64,000 nt of DNA from Raphanus sativus (lineage: Eukaryota; Streptophyta; Magnoliopsida; Brassicales; Brassicaceae). The stretch lies in NCBI RefSeq assembly GCF_000801105.2, contig NC_079515.1:20979407-21043406 (forward strand), written 5' to 3'. The notes under the pieces are model-generated. The model ran no database searches, was not told where the DNA came from, and saw only the letters and a program-made list of their open reading frames with translations. Made by a program: the position numbers and the translations under genes. Of the stretch, positions 48,240-60,070 are shown one piece after another (within the stretch, counting starts at the first letter, position 1; the number at the start of each line of letters is the position of its first letter).

Positions 48240-49985
48240 CTAAACCCTTGTTATCGAGGTTTAAGCCGTTGAAGTAAGGAGTCTGATTTTGATTCATGCA
48301 ACTCTTTTCAAGCCTTGTGGTATTTGTAAAGATTCGGAGAGTCTTTGTTTTAAGTCTTCTTTAAAGCCTGTTGGTCTTGTTTACCGTACAAAAACTCAAA
48401 ACAACCATAATGTCTTTGTGTAGGACTTTTCTAAGCCGCTGGGTAGCCTTTTCCATTCAACAAGTAAATAGGTTTTGCCTTTGACCTCTCTCTAAACCGG
48501 TGGTCGCTTTCACAGTTCATATCAAGAACAGAGGAGTTACAGAGAAAGCCTCTCATGAATCCTCCTAGGAGAAACAAGACAAGCCACAAATGGCACCAAC
48601 CGACTCCCAAATACATGGTATCATTCAAGTTGTTGGTCGTTTTGTCCATCCAACAACTTAAAAACCAGTTGATAGGATTTATCTATAAACTTCTTTTGAA
48701 GCCGTGGGTAACTGGTATAGCAGCATTTACACTTTGACTAAGACTTTTTTCATTACATCCAATAAGTCCAAAACCAACCCCTAGTCTTCGTCTGTTTTAA
48801 GATTCACAGTCTAATTTGTCTAATGACTTTGATAAAGCCGTGGGTAGTAGTAGTAGGTTTGTCTAGATTCAGTCTTAGCCGTGGGTAGTAGTTTTGTCCA
48901 AAGTTGCTTCTTCGTCTAGAAGCCCTCTTTAAAGCCGTGCGTAGTGGTAATATTGTCAAGATTTAGTCTTTGTCTAAAGACTTCTGATAAAGTCGTGGGT
49001 AGTATTCTTGTTTTATTAGTCGTTTTAAACTCAGTCGTTGTTAGCTACTTTTCAAAAGCCGTGTGTAGCAAGCAAGCAAGTCAAAAGTCTCTGTCTTAAA
49101 ACTTTTCATAAGCCGTGGGTGGATATTGTCTGAAGACTCTTTATAGACTGTTTCTGAGTTATGGTCTTTATTTAAAAACTTTATAAGCCGTGAGTAACTC
49201 ACAGTCTTTCTCTAGAGTCTACCGTACTTTGTCGTTTTATACATCAATATATGCATTGCCTTTCTCTGTCTAAAGATGTTCTTGTAAGCCGTTGGTCCTT
49301 CTATCAATCCAAAAATTCATTGTCTGTCTAAAGACTGTTTGGTAAGACGTGGGTCGTTTGACCCATCCAAACGTTTCATAGCGAAGCCATGGGTATAATC
49401 AGTCTCGGTCTAAAGTCTTTTCTTCAGCCGTTTATTGTTTTCTTAAGCCGTGGGTAACTAAAGTATCGTATACAACCCCCAAACATCCTTTGCTTAGACA
49501 TGCACTACCACCAACAAAGACAGAGGGTAACTCAAATCATTGTTTAAAGACTTTATAAGTTGTGGGTAACTCGAAGTCATTACAAGCCGAGTGTTCAAAG
49601 TCTTTTTTTTTTTTTTTTGATAAGTGTAATTCAAAGTCTTTGTCTAAGGACTTTACGGTGTACCGTTTGTCAGTTTTATCCATCGATATATTCATTGTAT
49701 TTTATATGTTTAAAGACTTTCTTGTAAGCCGTGGGTCGTTTAATCCATCCAACCATTCATAGTCTCTGTCTCTGTCTATTAACTTTTTTTGGGCAAGCAT
49801 GTGGGTCGTTTAATCCATCCAACCTTTTTTAGCCGTGGGTCGTTTAATCCATCCCACGTTTCTTAGTCTTTGTCTAAAGACTTTATTTTGGCAAGTCGTG
49901 GGTCGTTTTGATCATTCCAACGTTTCTTAGTCCCTCTGTCTGTCGAAAGACTTTATTTGGCAAGCCGTGGGTACAATCACAGTCT
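48240..49985. repeat. Degenerate tandem repeat with hairpin units
   Basis: The core AAGCCGTGGGT(C/A) recurs about 23 times at irregular 35-100 base steps (for example near 48699, 48834, 49111, 49446, 49725, 49963). Many units also carry AGTCTTTGTCTAAAGACT, a perfect 7-bp inverted repeat with a 4-base loop, plus a segment like CATCCAACGTTTCATAG. Units are diverged, so the array is old. No coding frame follows the repeat. Confidence 0.75.
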
Positions 49986-51509
49986 CTGTTGTTGTAAACA
50001 AAAAAAAAAGTAAAACAAAAGGTAAGAATCGGCAGCAAGCTTTGAAAAATCGTTATCAAAAGGTGAGTTTTGTTGTTGAATCAACAAAACAATAAACCAA
50101 AAAAAAAAACTTAACCAGTAAAAGAGAAAAGTAAAAGAGAGCTTAACTGTTTTGTTGGTTGACTCACAGATTCAAATTTATCTTCAGTTGTTATGGCTTC
50201 TGAAAGAAAGAAACAAGTGAGAGACAATATTTACTTATACGGTGCAAACAACACTTAGAACTCGAATCTCACAAATAATCGAAAATCACAATCAAACTTT
50301 ACAAAGAGATCATATACCTCAACGACGGTTTCACCCGCTTCCTTGTAGATATCAACATCACTACAACAAATATAATAAGGAACGATTAAGTAAAATTGAA
50401 ACCCTAGATCGAAAATCGCAAAGAGGATGACGAAACCCAACCGATCGAATCGCAAACCCTAACCAAGATGAAGAACAAAATAGAAACAAATTCACGATAT
50501 ACAGATCGAAATAAAAGAACTTACTAATCTAAGAATCTCACCAGTTCCCCCGCATGAACAAATCGTCGAAGAAGGGAGAGAGATCCTCTGCTTTTGTTTA
50601 TGTATCCGTTGCGTCTTTGTTAAGCAATAATTTTCTAACGGATACATTTAACCAACATATATTACGACCAAACCCCCGAAACCGAACCGATTTTAGATCC
50701 GTTAGATTCTTTAATCCGGCGGTTGTCAATTTTCCACGTCTCGAGAGTTGTAGCGCCCGGTTTAACTTCACCCTCAACGGTCCAACATATTATATGGGCT
50801 TCAATAAATCTCATTTATTCAAAATTTTCAAATGTTTATTTGATCAAGTTATTACAGTTTCAATATATTATTTAATGTTAAATTGTAAATTAAAAAAATA
50901 ATACTGTTATTTAAATTCTATTTCTTAAAAGTTATGAAAATAATTAATTACAAAGTAATGTATTAATAAATCAAATTCTAATATATTTTCTTAATTTTGT
51001 GAAAATCCTTAAAAAAATTAAATCTTTTTGAAATAGAAGAATTATTAAAGATAATATAATGATTACTTTTTTTTAATAACATCTAATTATTACTTTGTTT
51101 ATAATAATAAATAAATACAGCAAAAAAACTTAAATCAACAGCACCTTCCTTTATTTATCCGATTTAGAAAAGGAAACTTACCAATTTCAAAAAGTTTTCG
51201 AAGTGTTACCTTTTCCATGCCTTAAGCGCGTTACTGTCCGTAGTATCAACAAAATTTCATATCTCTGATTCGTCTTGTCGCGAAAGCTAGGGTTTCGTTT
51301 CTCTCCTTGTATGGTTGGTTTCGATCGCCTCCCCTCTCTCTCCATCGCTTCTGGGCTCGATTAATCATCTTCACCCCCCCCCCCCAATTAAACTTTTAAC
51401 TCTCTCACCTTACAGATCTGATAGCTTTTGCCGAGTTTAACCTAATTCTTCACTTCCTAGCCTTGATTCGATTCTCCAGCTTTCCCCCAATTGCTTCCGA
51501 CGAGATCCG
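49986..51509. other. Intergenic DNA before the LRR-kinase gene, with a possible small antisense transcript
   Basis: On the minus strand, an ATG at 50555 can be spliced (50555-50542, 50360-50318, 50199 onward) to read MRGNCDVDIYKEAGETVVE and then stop. Splice signals are good, but the peptide is not recognised and ends at once, so a non-coding RNA or gene remnant is as likely. From about 51.2 kb the DNA becomes the 5' UTR of the LRR-kinase gene and includes a run of 12 C (51374-51385). Confidence 0.35.
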
Positions 51510-54500
51510 ATGGAACCCAAGAGCGACGATCCTGCTGATTTAATCGACGATGCGGACATTGATGGATGCAACGAGAGTGATTCTTCTACCGTTACAAGTC
51601 TAGACGATGAGTCAGTAGTTGATGTCTCCGGCCAAAGTCTGGAGCTTTCTCTTCTTCCGGGCAACGCAGACGATTCGGTGGAAGGTCTCTACTTTTTCCG
51701 AAACGCCTTCAATCTGATTCCCAGATCGATCGGAGGGCTTGGGAGGTTGAAGAAGCTCAAGTTTTTCAGTAACGAGATCGATCTGTTCCCTCCCGAGCTA
51801 GGGAATCTGGTGGATTTGGAGTACCTTCAGGTCAAGATATCGTCGCCGGGCTTCGGCGACGGCTTGGCCTGGGATAAGCTTAAGGGTTTGAAGGAGCTTG
51901 AGCTCACTAAAGTCCCCAAACGCTCTTCTTCTGCTTTGACCCTCTTGAGTGAGATCTCTGGTCTCAGGTCCTTGACTAGGCTCTCTGTTTCTCACTTCTC
52001 CATTAGGTAACCCCTTCTATGCTCTCTATTGATTCGGTTCTAGCTTCTTGTCTCCTGGGCTTCTCGGCTTGCTCTGCTACATTGCATTGATGGTTTAAGC
52101 ATGCATTTAGGTTGATGTCTACATTGTTTATTGTTTGATTATGTGAAATTGGGTTCAGGATTTTAATTTTTGTCTCTTCCTCACTTGTTTGCAGGTATCT
52201 TCCAGCGGAGATTGGGTGTCTTAAAAGTCTGGAGTATCTAGATCTCTCTTTTAACAAGATCAAGAGTTTGCCTGACGAGATAAGTTATCTGACTTCATTG
52301 ATGTTCTTGAAGGTTGCTCACAACAGGCTGATTGAGCTACCATCGGTTTTAGCTTTACTACAAAACTTGGAAAGCCTGGACGTATCAAACAACCGGTTAA
52401 GAACTCTGGATCCTCTCGATCTAAGCGTAATGCCTAGTCTTCAGATTTTAAATTTACAGGTACTTCTTGTCCTCTCTCTGGTTCTGCACTATATTGCTTT
52501 ATTATTAGGATATATACTTACTTCAGGAGTTCACCAGATTCTTTGTTCTGACAGAGCTTTCTTGGATTTTTTTTTGTTTGTTTGAAGTACAATAGGCTCC
52601 CGAGTAATTGCTGTATACCTGCATGGATGGAATGTAATTTGGGAGGGAACTATGAAGAGATGGGAGTTTATACTTACAGCTCTATAGTTGAAATGGATAT
52701 GTATGAAGACAACACCATACCTGTTACTCATAAAGGTGAGAGTTTAATATTCATTTCCTTTGTATCGATACTTCTTTGCTTCTGAATTTTATTTGTTATA
52801 CTCAATTGGTGAATTCTCTGTTTCTTTGTTTGTACGTAGGTGTATGTGGGGGTTCCTTCCAATGGTAGATGCGTCTCAGCTCGAAAATCAGTTATGAGGT
52901 GGAAGCGGAAACATCATTACGTCCAAAAGGACCGCTTGAACACCAACAAGAAATGGAAAGGTGAAGTCCCACCTGAGGGATTAAATCTGAAGAAGATGTA
53001 CAAAGTCAGAGAAACTAGAAAACAGGAGATGAGTGTTTCCGAGAACAGTGACAAAGGTTCAGTTGATATCATCTGCTTGGATGACAATGATAAACTGTTA
53101 GACGACGCCGAAATAGAAGATTCTGTCACTACCTCTCAAGATGAAGAGAGCAGTTTGAAAGCTGATTTGGTTTCTGAAAATTCCCAATGTGTGGAAAACC
53201 AATCAACGAGCGAAAAAGATAGAAAGGAGTGTTGTGAGATTAAGGCATCTTCTCCCTCTCCAGGAGATGCAGACTATAGTTCTTCTTCAGAGAGAAAGAA
53301 ACCAAATCACAGTTCGAAGAGATGCTCTGACAAGTACCTGGATAACCCAAAAGGTTCTAAATGCCATAAACCATCTTCAGACATTGCTAATGTGTCTCAC
53401 AAATACAGCAGCAATTCGTTTTGCAGCACAGAAGATTTTCTTCCTGACGGATTTTTCGATGCTGGACGAGATAGGCCCTTTATGCCTCTTAGTAAGTATG
53501 AGGAAGTCTTGCCTCTTGATTCACGTGAAGTCATACTCCTGGACAGGTAATTATATCGACTAGAACTATCATTTATACTTATCCAGATAATAGAAGCTAA
53601 CTGTGCCTATTCTTTTTCTTATGTTAAGGGCAAAGGATGAAGTTTTGGATGCAATAACTCTCTCTGCTCGAGCCTTGGTAGCTAGAATGAAGATATTGAA
53701 CTGTCCACCTGCAGATGTAGATCAAGTCTCCGTTAACAACTTGCAGGTCGCATCATATCTTGCTCTTTTTGTGTCCAATCATTTTGGGGGAAGCGACAGA
53801 ACTGCTATTGTTGAAAGAACCCGGAAGGTTGCACTGTCTGGTACAAACTACCAGAAACCTTTTGTTTGCACCTGTGTGACTGGGAATCAAGACGATTTGG
53901 CTGCTCTCAACAAACAAGTTTCTGCAACGACGGTCCAAGATGTCAATTTCTCTGATGTATGTGAAAAATCCTTGCGTTCTATTAAGTCCAAGCGAAACTC
54001 TATAGTGGTTCCTCTAGGAAAACTACAGTTTGGCATATGTAGACACAGGGCCTTGCTCATGAAGTTCCTTTGTGATCGTATGGAACCTCTGGTGCCTTGT
54101 GAGCTTGTTAGAGGTTATCTAGACTTCACGCCTCATGCCTGGAACATTGTTCCTGTAAAGCGAGGTGACTCATGGGTTCGGATGGTGATCGATGCTTGCC
54201 GTCCTCATGACATTAGGGAAGACACAGATCAAGAATATTTATGCCGGTAATAACTTCTCGACTCTCTTATTACCAATGTATGTTGTCTGCTAAGTTTTGT
54301 ACTAACTAATCCCTCTGTTGTATGTTCTGATTGGTTCAGGTACATTCCTCTTAATCGGCTTAACGAATCCATTTGCAAAAGAGCAAAACTGGAACCAGGA
54401 TGCTCTTTTCCTTCCCTGTCAACAAGCGAAGGAGAAGAAAGAGCTAATAGTAGTCTTATACGATGCAAGCTAGGCTCCACCGAAGCAGCTGCAAAGGTTT

Positions 54501-55706
54501 GATTTTTTTTAACCTTTCTAGTCTTTCTCCACTTCATGTTTGAGTGAACTTGCTGAATAGTTTGTTATTCTCTTTCTTCAGATGCGTACATTAGAGGTTT
54601 CTGGAGCTTCTTTAGATGACATTAGGACTTTTGAGTATACTTGCTTAGGGGAAGTGCGGATTTTAGGAGCACTGAAACATGATTGTATCGTGGAGTTATA
54701 TGGACATGAATTATCTTCCAAGTGGATAACCTCGGAAGATGGAAACGAACCTAGACGCATATTGCAATATGCTATTCTGATGGAACACATAGGAGGAGGA
54801 TCTCTAAAGGTAAGCATTCTTTATATCTTTTACCTTTTTGTTCATTCAATATTTAGAAAGCCTCTGTAACATCTAATGAGAATCTTCTTCTACAGGGTCA
54901 CATTGAGAAGCTTTCTGAAGCTGGTAAGCATCATGTACCAATGGATCTAGCCTTGTCTATTGCAAGAGATATCTCAGGGGCTTTGATGGAGCTGCATTCG
55001 AAGGATATAATCCACCGTGACGTAAAAAGCGAAAACGTTTTGATCGACCTGGACATCCAAAAAGCAAACGGAGAAGAACCTGTTGTGAAGCTTTGTGATT
55101 TTGACAGAGCTGTCCCGCTTAGGTCTCACTTGCACGGTTGCTGCATTGCTCATGTGGGAATACATCCTCCTAACATATGCGTTGGTACGCCGCGTTGGAT
55201 GGCTCCTGAGGTCTACCGAGCAATGCACGAACAAAACTTTTACGGACTTGTAAGTTTCTCTACTATTCTTTTTGTTCTTCTCAATTCTTGTCTTCTCGGT
55301 TTATGAGTTTGGTCGTGTTTTTTCTCCTCAGGAAGTGGATATCTGGTCATTCGGGTGCCTAATCTTCGAGCTGTTGACACTACATATCCCATATTTTGAT
55401 TTATCCGAGCTTCAGATTCAAGAATCTCTACAGAAGGGCAAAAGGCCAAAACTACCAGAAGAGTTGGAGACGCTGGCTTCTGAAACTGAGGAAGAAGAAT
55501 CAGCCACTAAACTACGTGAAGAGTATGACTTACCCGAATCTGACTTGGACACAATGAGATTTCTTATCGACGTGTTTCACTGCTACACGATGGAGTCTCC
55601 TTCAGAACGTCTAAGCGCTGAAGACCTTCATAAAATGATTCTTTCATGGTCAAAGAGCAAATCCCCTACAGGTACTTCCACCTCTTCTCAAAGCTCAAGC
55701 CTTTGA
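51510..55706 (+). CDS. Leucine-rich repeat / EDR1-like / protein kinase, 1102 aa
   Basis: Exons: 51510-52006, 52195-52459, 52588-52735, 52880-53546, 53629-54246, 54340-54496, 54582-54809, 54896-55249, 55332-55706 (3309 nt). The acceptor at 52879 is chosen because the stronger-looking one at 52839 would break the frame. An acidic N-terminus is followed by intracellular LRRs (about residues 60-255; LEYLDLSFNKIKSLPDEI). There is no signal peptide or membrane segment. A charged low-complexity region follows, then an EDR1-like domain (about 540-700; PLGKLQFGICRHRALLMKF, ELVRGYLDFTPHAWNIVP). The kinase has AAAK (Lys784), HRDVKSEN (900-907), DFD in place of DFG (928-930) and APE (963-965). It is probably a cytosolic signalling kinase; substrates are unknown. 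The syntenic gene is At1g04210. Confidence 0.88.
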
Positions 55707-56250
55707 AGCTTCAAAGAAAGAGATGATTCAAGACTGGTCTCAGTCTTTTTAAGTTAACGACTCATTAGGTCTAAAGCTTATGGGAATCAGGAACTATAGA
55801 TGGTATTATTATTTAGTGTAACTTGTTTGTTTCTTCATTTTGTAACCTTCAGTGTATCATTTGATCTGCAGACACCATTGTCTCATCTATATCTTTCATC
55901 AGATCTTGAGAACCTAAACAGTAAATTGGTATTGCTTGAAAATCTCTTTTGATCAATGATAACACAAAACATGTTGTCACAAACATTAGATGAACTATTC
56001 AATCTCATAACAACTTTTAATGTAATACAAAACCACAGACTAAGGACAACCTTTTGCCTTGTATCTGTAACAAAAAAGTAATTAGGTTTCAGTTTCCAGA
56101 TGCTGAAGACCATTATCTACATATGAGATTTACCCATGAGGTAAAAAAAAATTGGCCATGACTTTAATTCAATCTGGTAAACCCTGACAACCTGAGAAAC
56201 TCTGTTCTTTAGGTTCTTGCTTCTCTGTTAGGTTTCCTCAAGCTTTTGTC
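55707..56250. other. Convergent 3' region between the LRR-kinase gene and IAA3
   Basis: Holds both 3' UTRs. No trace of the KCS2 gene expected here from Arabidopsis order. Confidence 0.5.
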
Positions 56251-56982
56251 TCACACACCAGAGCCTAAGCCCTTGGCTTCTGAACCTTTCATGATCCTTA
56301 ATCGCTTGCAATTACATTCAAACATCCTGCAACAGGAAACAAAAACCAATAAGACCACTTGATTTTTGTTTTGTGAAGTTCTTTTTGACAGATATACAAA
56401 GAAGACTTACTCCCATGGAACATCTCCAATAAGCATCCAATCACCATCTTTGTCTTCATAAGTAGGCACAAAGTCTGACCCTTTATATCCATCTCTCTCA
56501 AAATACTCTCCCACGGAGATCTTGAACATGGACTCTAAAGCTTTGAGCAAGTCTGAGTATCCTTTATAACAGCTCAAATCTATTTTCCTCAGGTATGGTG
56601 CACCATCCATACTTACTTTCACATAGATTCCTTGACCCTCACGATCAGATTCATTCTTCTTTGTCTGAATGTTGTTCTTCCTGTATGATCTAACTGGTGG
56701 CCATCCAACAATCTGAGCCCTGCCAAAAGGAAAAACATTGCCAATAAACCAAAATTTTGTTTCATTGCCAATCAGATTCAGAGATCTTTTGTGTGTGTTT
56801 TAAACTTACTTTCTAGGAGGGGATGTGTCTGTTTTCGTCGTTGACGACTCAATCTCATTCTCATCATCAGCTTGTAGTGCTCTCTTATTGCAAGTTACTC
56901 TTTCGCTTTGTTCACATACATTGTCTGTTCCTAGTAATCCCAGCCTCAGCTCCGTTTCCTTTAGGTTAACAAACTCATCCAT
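56251..56982 (-). CDS. IAA3: Aux/IAA transcriptional repressor, 185 aa
   Basis: Exons in transcription order: 56982-56810, 56719-56411, 56326-56251, totalling 558 nt. Domain I has the EAR core LRLGL, but the usual following Pro is Leu ([11 protein letters not shown]). The domain II degron [14 protein letters not shown] is intact, so auxin-triggered SCF-TIR1 turnover is expected. The PB1 domains III/IV are intact: [17 protein letters not shown], the acidic [13 protein letters not shown], and the basic [16 protein letters not shown]. It represses auxin-response genes in the nucleus by binding ARF factors. The sequence and position match IAA3/SHY2 (At1g04240), which limits auxin output in roots. 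Encoding domains II-IV largely in one exon is worth comparing with relatives. Confidence 0.95.
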
Positions 56983-58198
56983 TGTCTCAACAAACTTCTC
57001 TGTAACTTCTGAGTTTTCCTTAAGAGTTAGAGGAGAATAAAAGAAAGCTTTTGGGTTGTTTGAGAGGATAGAGAAGTTTATAGTAAAGATGAAGATGAGG
57101 CTTCGTGGAAGCTGAGTGTTATAAAGAAGTTAAAGAGGGAACTGTTTTTTTTTTCTTTTTTGAAAAAAGGACAAAGGAAAAAACAGCAGAGCTTATCGGT
57201 AGCAGTAACGGCAACTTTGAGGCAAAAGTGTGTCCCATCTACCTGGGGACATGTGTATGATAGACGGTCCAGATCAAATCTTTGAACCTCCACCTCATGT
57301 GGTCTGCCAATACTGACTTGTTTGTCACCTCTCTCTGTCTATCTCTGAAAGCTAAAAGTTTGGTCAGATTTCCTCATCTTCTTTACTTCAGTTCTGGTTA
57401 TAGTCTTATAGATCATCTTAACGAACTCTTTCATTTTGAATTGTGTGTGATTTAGTGTTTAGATTTGATTAGTTTGTTTCAACCATACTTTTCTTTTTGT
57501 TAGCTATCAAAGGGATGGAATCCTTGTGTCTTTTCAATAGGACTTTAGATCAAAAGTTTTAACCTTTTTGTGCAAACTCTCGCCTCCAAAATTTGACAAG
57601 TACTTGGGCCCTTGAAAAGCTATAGAGCCAACAAGAGAAGTTCTCTCTTTGTCTTTCTTTACAGGGTTTTGTGAAAGCCCACAACTTTTGTCTGTATATA
57701 ATATAACGATCATGACATGTCACAACCACACACGTAAAATAGTCCAGACAAGGCATCTTCCTTTTGGTTCTACAGCTCAAGGCTTAGTTAATTGTCAGCA
57801 ACATCATAATGGGGGTTACAGCGTGTCATTTGGCTGTATAGGAGCGCTTCTATTTACGTCTTTGGCATGACATAATCGAAGTGAATCGGATCTAACATAT
57901 GGTTTAATTTGAGTTTTCTTCCTGCTTGTAACTGAGGTTTTGCATGCATGGTTTCAGTCCTAACCGGTCTTATGAGTTATGAACAGTGATTAATAACTTT
58001 ATATTCCGATCTATGTAAATATCTAGTTATGTATTATCTTTTGTAAAAAAAAATTGATAAAAATATAAGATTTAGAGATTTTCTTTAGGAACATTACATT
58101 TAATGGACTATATATATTGTTTTCTCCGTTTTGAAAATGTCATTTCAATATTTTTGATACAAATCAAGAAAATAATTGAAATGAATTTATATTTTTAA
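56983..58198. other. IAA3 upstream region and intergenic DNA
   Basis: Directly upstream is the 5' UTR/promoter of IAA3 (minus strand). I found no clear TATA box or canonical AuxRE pair. The rest is AT-rich without a recognisable gene. Confidence 0.45.
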
Positions 58199-58209
58199 TA
58201 ATTACAACT

Positions 58210-58419
58210 TTTTTTTTTGAAAAAAAGTTAAACTCTAATCTATTAAAAACACATACCTAATTCACGGATGGGACTTGGGAGGTACAATCCATGCATGGAT
58301 TCATATCCTCATGGTCACGTGTAGAGCTAACATCTCGCACTAGAGAAGAATTGAACCTTGGCATGGACCAACATGACATTCCTCTTCTAATGGAGACCAC
58401 TAAACCACTACAACATAGT
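58210..58419 (-). mobile_element. tRNA-derived SINE, 210 bp
   Basis: Read on the minus strand it starts AACTATGTTGTAGTGG. It contains a pol III A box (GGTTTAGTGG, pattern RRYNNARYGG) and, about 45 bases later, a B box (GGTTCAATTCT, near GGTTCRANNCC). It ends in A-rich sequence, seen as the T run at the left. A perfect 11-bp duplication TAATTACAACT flanks it (58199-58209 and 58420-58430). Confidence 0.8.
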
Positions 58420-58629
58420 TAATTACAACTATTTAACTGATCATAGTGTTCATAATAAATACAGTTATCTATAAATGAACAATGTATTTTTAAAAAAATC
58501 CACTTGCTAAAATAACTAAAATAATAATCAAGGATCGCAAAATGAAAATCTGAAAAACAAAACGCTTAAAAATAACCATAGTCAGATCATCGTATCGAAT
58601 GAAGATGAGATGGATGTTATATTTTAGTA

Positions 58630-58865
58630 CTCCTCCTGTTTCAATTTGTAAGTAGTTTTAGATAAAAACACTAGTATCAATAAAACTATTATTTTTTTAA
58701 ATATATCATTTAATATACAAATTAACCAATTAAATAAAAGCAAACATATTTTTATTGGTTACACAATATACAATCAATGCAAAAATTAAATTGAAATGTT
58801 AAAACTATTTAGATTTTGAAACAATTTTTTTAGCTAAAACTACTTATAATATGAGACGGAGGGAA
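58630..58865. mobile_element. Stowaway-type MITE, copy 4
   Basis: Left end CTCCTCCTGTTTCAATTTGT, right end ATAATATGAGACGGAGGGAA, flanked by TA. The internal sequence differs from copies 1-3, so it is a separate subfamily. Confidence 0.75.
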
Positions 58866-59556
58866 TATCAAAACTCTAAAATAAAATAAAAACTCTAAAA
58901 TGATATTTTTGTGTAGCAAAAAGTAAAATAAAATGATATCTTTTACTTGTTTACTTTTAATGATATAGAACAAGAGTATCCATTACCAAAAAAGATAGCT
59001 TCAAAACCTAATTTAGTTATGCTCATTATAGCGGGGTAATGATGATTCGTTGTTAATCGTATTTGCCGACAAAATAATCAAGGCTCCTACATAACATGGC
59101 ATGGAATATCGCCAACCATCATCGAGACCGTACACCTGTAATGAAATCATATAAGGAATAGAGATGTGGGTCCCATGTAACACGGAATCGTCGGTGATGA
59201 CTTGCAATTGGATAATATTTTAAGATTAATTAAATGGGCTGGGCCGACGAAAATTGGACTCTTTTTACTTCGACGGCGTTCTGGACCACTTCTGTCTTCT
59301 CACTATACTCTCAATAACCTTTTCTATTTTCTTAATTACATAGCAAACTTTATAATTTTTTTATCCACAATTTTTTTTGCCTATTTGATTTGACTCAAAC
59401 TAGACTCGAATCCTGGGTTTCCTCATTGCTTTCAGGGATCTGTTTAAACCCTTTTCATTATTTAATTAATTTTAATTTTAGTTAGGACCTTTTCAGGGAT
59501 ATGCTATTTTGCCTTCTTTTTTTATGGCCAAGGAAAATTTCTACTCTCTCTCCTTC
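58866..59556. other. AT-rich intergenic DNA
   Basis: No gene or bounded repeat recognised. Confidence 0.4.
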
Positions 59557-59806
59557 GTGATAATTTATGTTTTAGAAAAAAAAACTATTTCTTAAAAATT
59601 CATATTTTACATCTTCAATATATATAATAATAGTAAATTGTAAATTTTAAAGATATTTATTGCGTTTGCTGAATTTTATTTGGTTAAAAGTTATAAGAAA
59701 TAGTAAATCACAAAAAATAATATATTTATAATTAAAAATTTACGTGCTTTCTTAAAATATGCGAAAACTCTAAAATATATATTATTTTGGAACAAAGAAA
59801 ATATTA
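59557..59806. mobile_element. Degenerate MITE-like repeat, family B copy 2
   Basis: Interior homologous to 40576-40840 (TATATAATAATAGTAAATTG, then GAATTTTATTTGGTTAAAAG). Ends are not well defined. Confidence 0.55.
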
Positions 59807-59833
59807 TTAATTAATTTGAATTAACAAAAAAAT

Positions 59834-60068
59834 ACTTCTTCTATTTCACAAAAAAATATTACTTGAAGGTTTTCACACATATTAAAGAATCATTTGAAAA
59901 TAATAGATATTCACATACTAGATATTTTTATTCTATCTAATTAATACACTAATACAATGTGGTTGAAAATGAGCATTTATTTAAAATTTTGCATTGAAAA
60001 TACAAAACAACATTTTTTTTGAAAGAAGAATAAAACTCTAAAACGACACTTTTTAAAAAGTCATGGAG
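59834..60068. mobile_element. Degenerate Stowaway-type MITE, copy 5
   Basis: Left end CTTCTTCTATTTCAC, right end CATGGAG, with TA at both flanks. Internal blocks TTAAAGAATCATTTGA and TTTTGCATTGAAAATAC relate it to copies 1-3. Confidence 0.6.
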
Positions 60069-60070
60069 TA

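Noticed and set aside
48240..49985. CRISPR-like array
   Set aside because: Units are diverged and unevenly spaced, there are no unique spacers of constant length, and this is plant DNA.
58210..58419. A functional tRNA gene
   Set aside because: A and B boxes are present, but the sequence cannot form a cloverleaf with an acceptor stem and has a tail and target duplication, so it is a SINE.
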